Assembly: GCA_963740525.1 (NCBI GenBank)
Contig: CAVUEG010000006.1
Coordinates: 558,001-622,000 of the forward strand
Source: CAVUEG01 sp963740525
GTDB taxonomy: Bacteria > Actinomycetota > Actinomycetes > Propionibacteriales > Nocardioidaceae
Length of the DNA stretch: 64,000 nt
Reading direction: 5' to 3'
Shown: positions 63,128 through 64,000 of the stretch, piece after piece
Position numbering within the stretch: the stretch's first letter is position 1
How the letters are laid out: each line of letters opens with the position of its first letter
The notes under the pieces: model-generated
Database searches by the model: none
What the model was told of the DNA's origin: nothing
Seen by the model: the letters and a program-made list of their open reading frames with translations, nothing else
Program-made: the position numbers and the translations under genes

Positions 63128-63847
63128 TCAGGCTCCGGACTCCTCGTCGACCGCGACGTTGCGGGTGCGGTTCGGGTCGACCTGGATCCCCGGGCCCATC
63201 GTCGTCGAGACGGTGACCTTGCGGAGGTACCGGCCCTTGGAGCTGGCCGGCTTGAGACGCAGCACCTCTTCGAGCGCCGCCGCGTAGTTCTCGGCGAGCT
63301 GGGCCTGGCTGAACGAGGCCTTGCCGATGATGAAGTGCAGGTTCGCGTGACGATCGACGCGGAACTCGATCTTGCCGCCCTTGATGTCCGACACGGCCTT
63401 GGCCACGTCGGGGGTGACGGTTCCGGTCTTCGGGTTCGGCATCAGGCCACGAGGACCGAGGACGCGGCCGAGTCGACCGACCTTGCCCATCATGTCGGGC
63501 GTCGCCACGACGGCGTCGAAGTCGAGCCAGCCGCCGTTGACCTTCTCGATGAGCTCGTCGCCGCCGACGAAGTCGGCGCCGGCCTCACGGGCGGCGTCAG
63601 CCTTCTCGGCGTTGGCGAAGACCAGGACCCTTGCGGTCTTGCCGGTGCCGTGCGGAAGGTTGACGGTGCCGCGCACCATCTGGTCGGCCTTGCGGGGGTC
63701 GACGCCCAGGCTCATGGCGACGTCGACGGTCTCGTCGAACTTCTTCTTGCTTCCCGCCTTGGCGAGCGTGATCGCCTGGAGCGGGGTGTGGAGGTCGTCC
63801 TGGTTGAACTTCTCCGCTGCTGCTCGGTAAGTCTTGCTGCGCTGCAT
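63128..63847 (-). CDS. rplA: 50S ribosomal protein L1
   Basis: L1 forms the mobile stalk by the E site and represses its own operon. It has 239 residues from MQRSKTYRAAAEKFNQDDLH (63847; AGAAGGA upstream). Conserved: GTVNLPHGTGKTARVLVFAN and GRVLGPRGLMPNPKTGTVTP. Follows rplK by 94 bp. Confidence 0.98.
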   Translation of the reverse strand: MQRSKTYRAAAEKFNQDDLHTPLQAITLAKAGSKKKFDETVDVAMSLGVDPRKADQMVRGTVNLPHGTGKTARVLVFANAEKADAAREAGADFVGGDELIEKVNGGWLDFDAVVATPDMMGKVGRLGRVLGPRGLMPNPKTGTVTPDVAKAVSDIKGGKIEFRVDRHANLHFIIGKASFSQAQLAENYAAALEEVLRLKPASSKGRYLRKVTVSTTMGPGIQVDPNRTRNVAVDEESGA

Positions 63848-63941
63848 GTCTGGTCCTTCTTTCACCAGGTGTGGTCCGGGCTAGCGCTGCCCTCCCACGT
63901 GTTTCTCGGATGGTCGGCGGCCGTGTGGCCACCGAAGGGGG

Positions 63942-64000
63942 TCAGTCGGTGGTGATTCCCATCGACCGGGCGGTGCCCTCGATGATCTTCATCGCGGCAT
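63942..64000 (-). CDS. rplK: 50S ribosomal protein L11, C-terminal end only
   Basis: Only the last 18 codons lie in the window: AAMKIIEGTARSMGITTD then stop. This matches the end of L11 (the GTARSMG motif is conserved). The gene continues beyond the right edge. Its place before rplA is standard. Confidence 0.93.
   Translation of the reverse strand, partial: AAMKIIEGTARSMGITTD

Overview
The window is a high-GC actinobacterial chromosome segment. Gene content and order point to the Propionibacteriales, and the protein wording is closest to Nocardioides or a relative; this is inferred from gene content, not from a database match. Almost everything is on the minus strand, so transcription runs right to left. 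The core is the ribosomal/RNA-polymerase supercluster, with accessory genes slotted between its operons.

In transcription order (high to low coordinate): the 3' end of rplK, then rplA (63.1-64.0 kb); a lipoprotein gene (62.4-63.0 kb); rplJ-rplL behind an L10-leader-like region (60.9-62.3 kb); a complete Mce lipid-import operon of ATPase, two YrbE permeases, seven MCE proteins and two Mce-associated proteins (48.2-60.7 kb); rpoB-rpoC (40.5-48.0 kb); an accessory operon of acyltransferase, double-Nudix protein, Fe-type hydroxyacid-oxoacid transhydrogenase, a small membrane protein and an FAD/Fe-S 2-hydroxyacid dehydrogenase (34.2-40.4 kb); rpsL-rpsG-fusA-tuf (29.6-33.9 kb); trmB; a plus-strand class III aminotransferase (27.4-28.7 kb); the S10/spc operons rpsJ to rplO (17.2-26.9 kb); secY-adk-map (14.3-17.0 kb); a luciferase-like gene and an alpha/beta hydrolase (12.5-14.2 kb); infA-rpmJ-rpsM-rpsK-rpsD-rpoA-rplQ (8.4-12.3 kb). 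The last 8 kb holds a plus-strand P-loop kinase, an arsR-SRPBCC pair, truA, an aldo-keto reductase, an RsmC-like methyltransferase, an ABC-F ATPase, an acyl-CoA synthetase and a marR regulator.

Most interesting points: (1) the Mce operon has seven rather than six MCE genes because the first is duplicated in tandem, and the two copies share a 554-bp almost identical block; (2) an Mce-associated protein carries an N-terminal J-domain whose HPD motif is degenerate; (3) a transhydrogenase predicted to make D-2-hydroxyglutarate is translationally linked, through a small membrane protein, to a dehydrogenase of the type that oxidises it, suggesting a closed 4-hydroxybutyrate oxidation cycle; (4) two copies of a roughly 51-bp palindromic element flank genes at 4.05 and 6.72 kb.

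A caution on sequence quality: about twenty single-base indels fall between 13.5 and 20.3 kb and break essential genes (secY, adk, map, rpsE, rplF, rplE). Isolated ones also occur in rpoB (45.45 kb) and the first mceA (56.96 kb). They are best read as assembly or consensus errors, not real pseudogenes. No tRNA, rRNA, CRISPR array or insertion sequence was seen.
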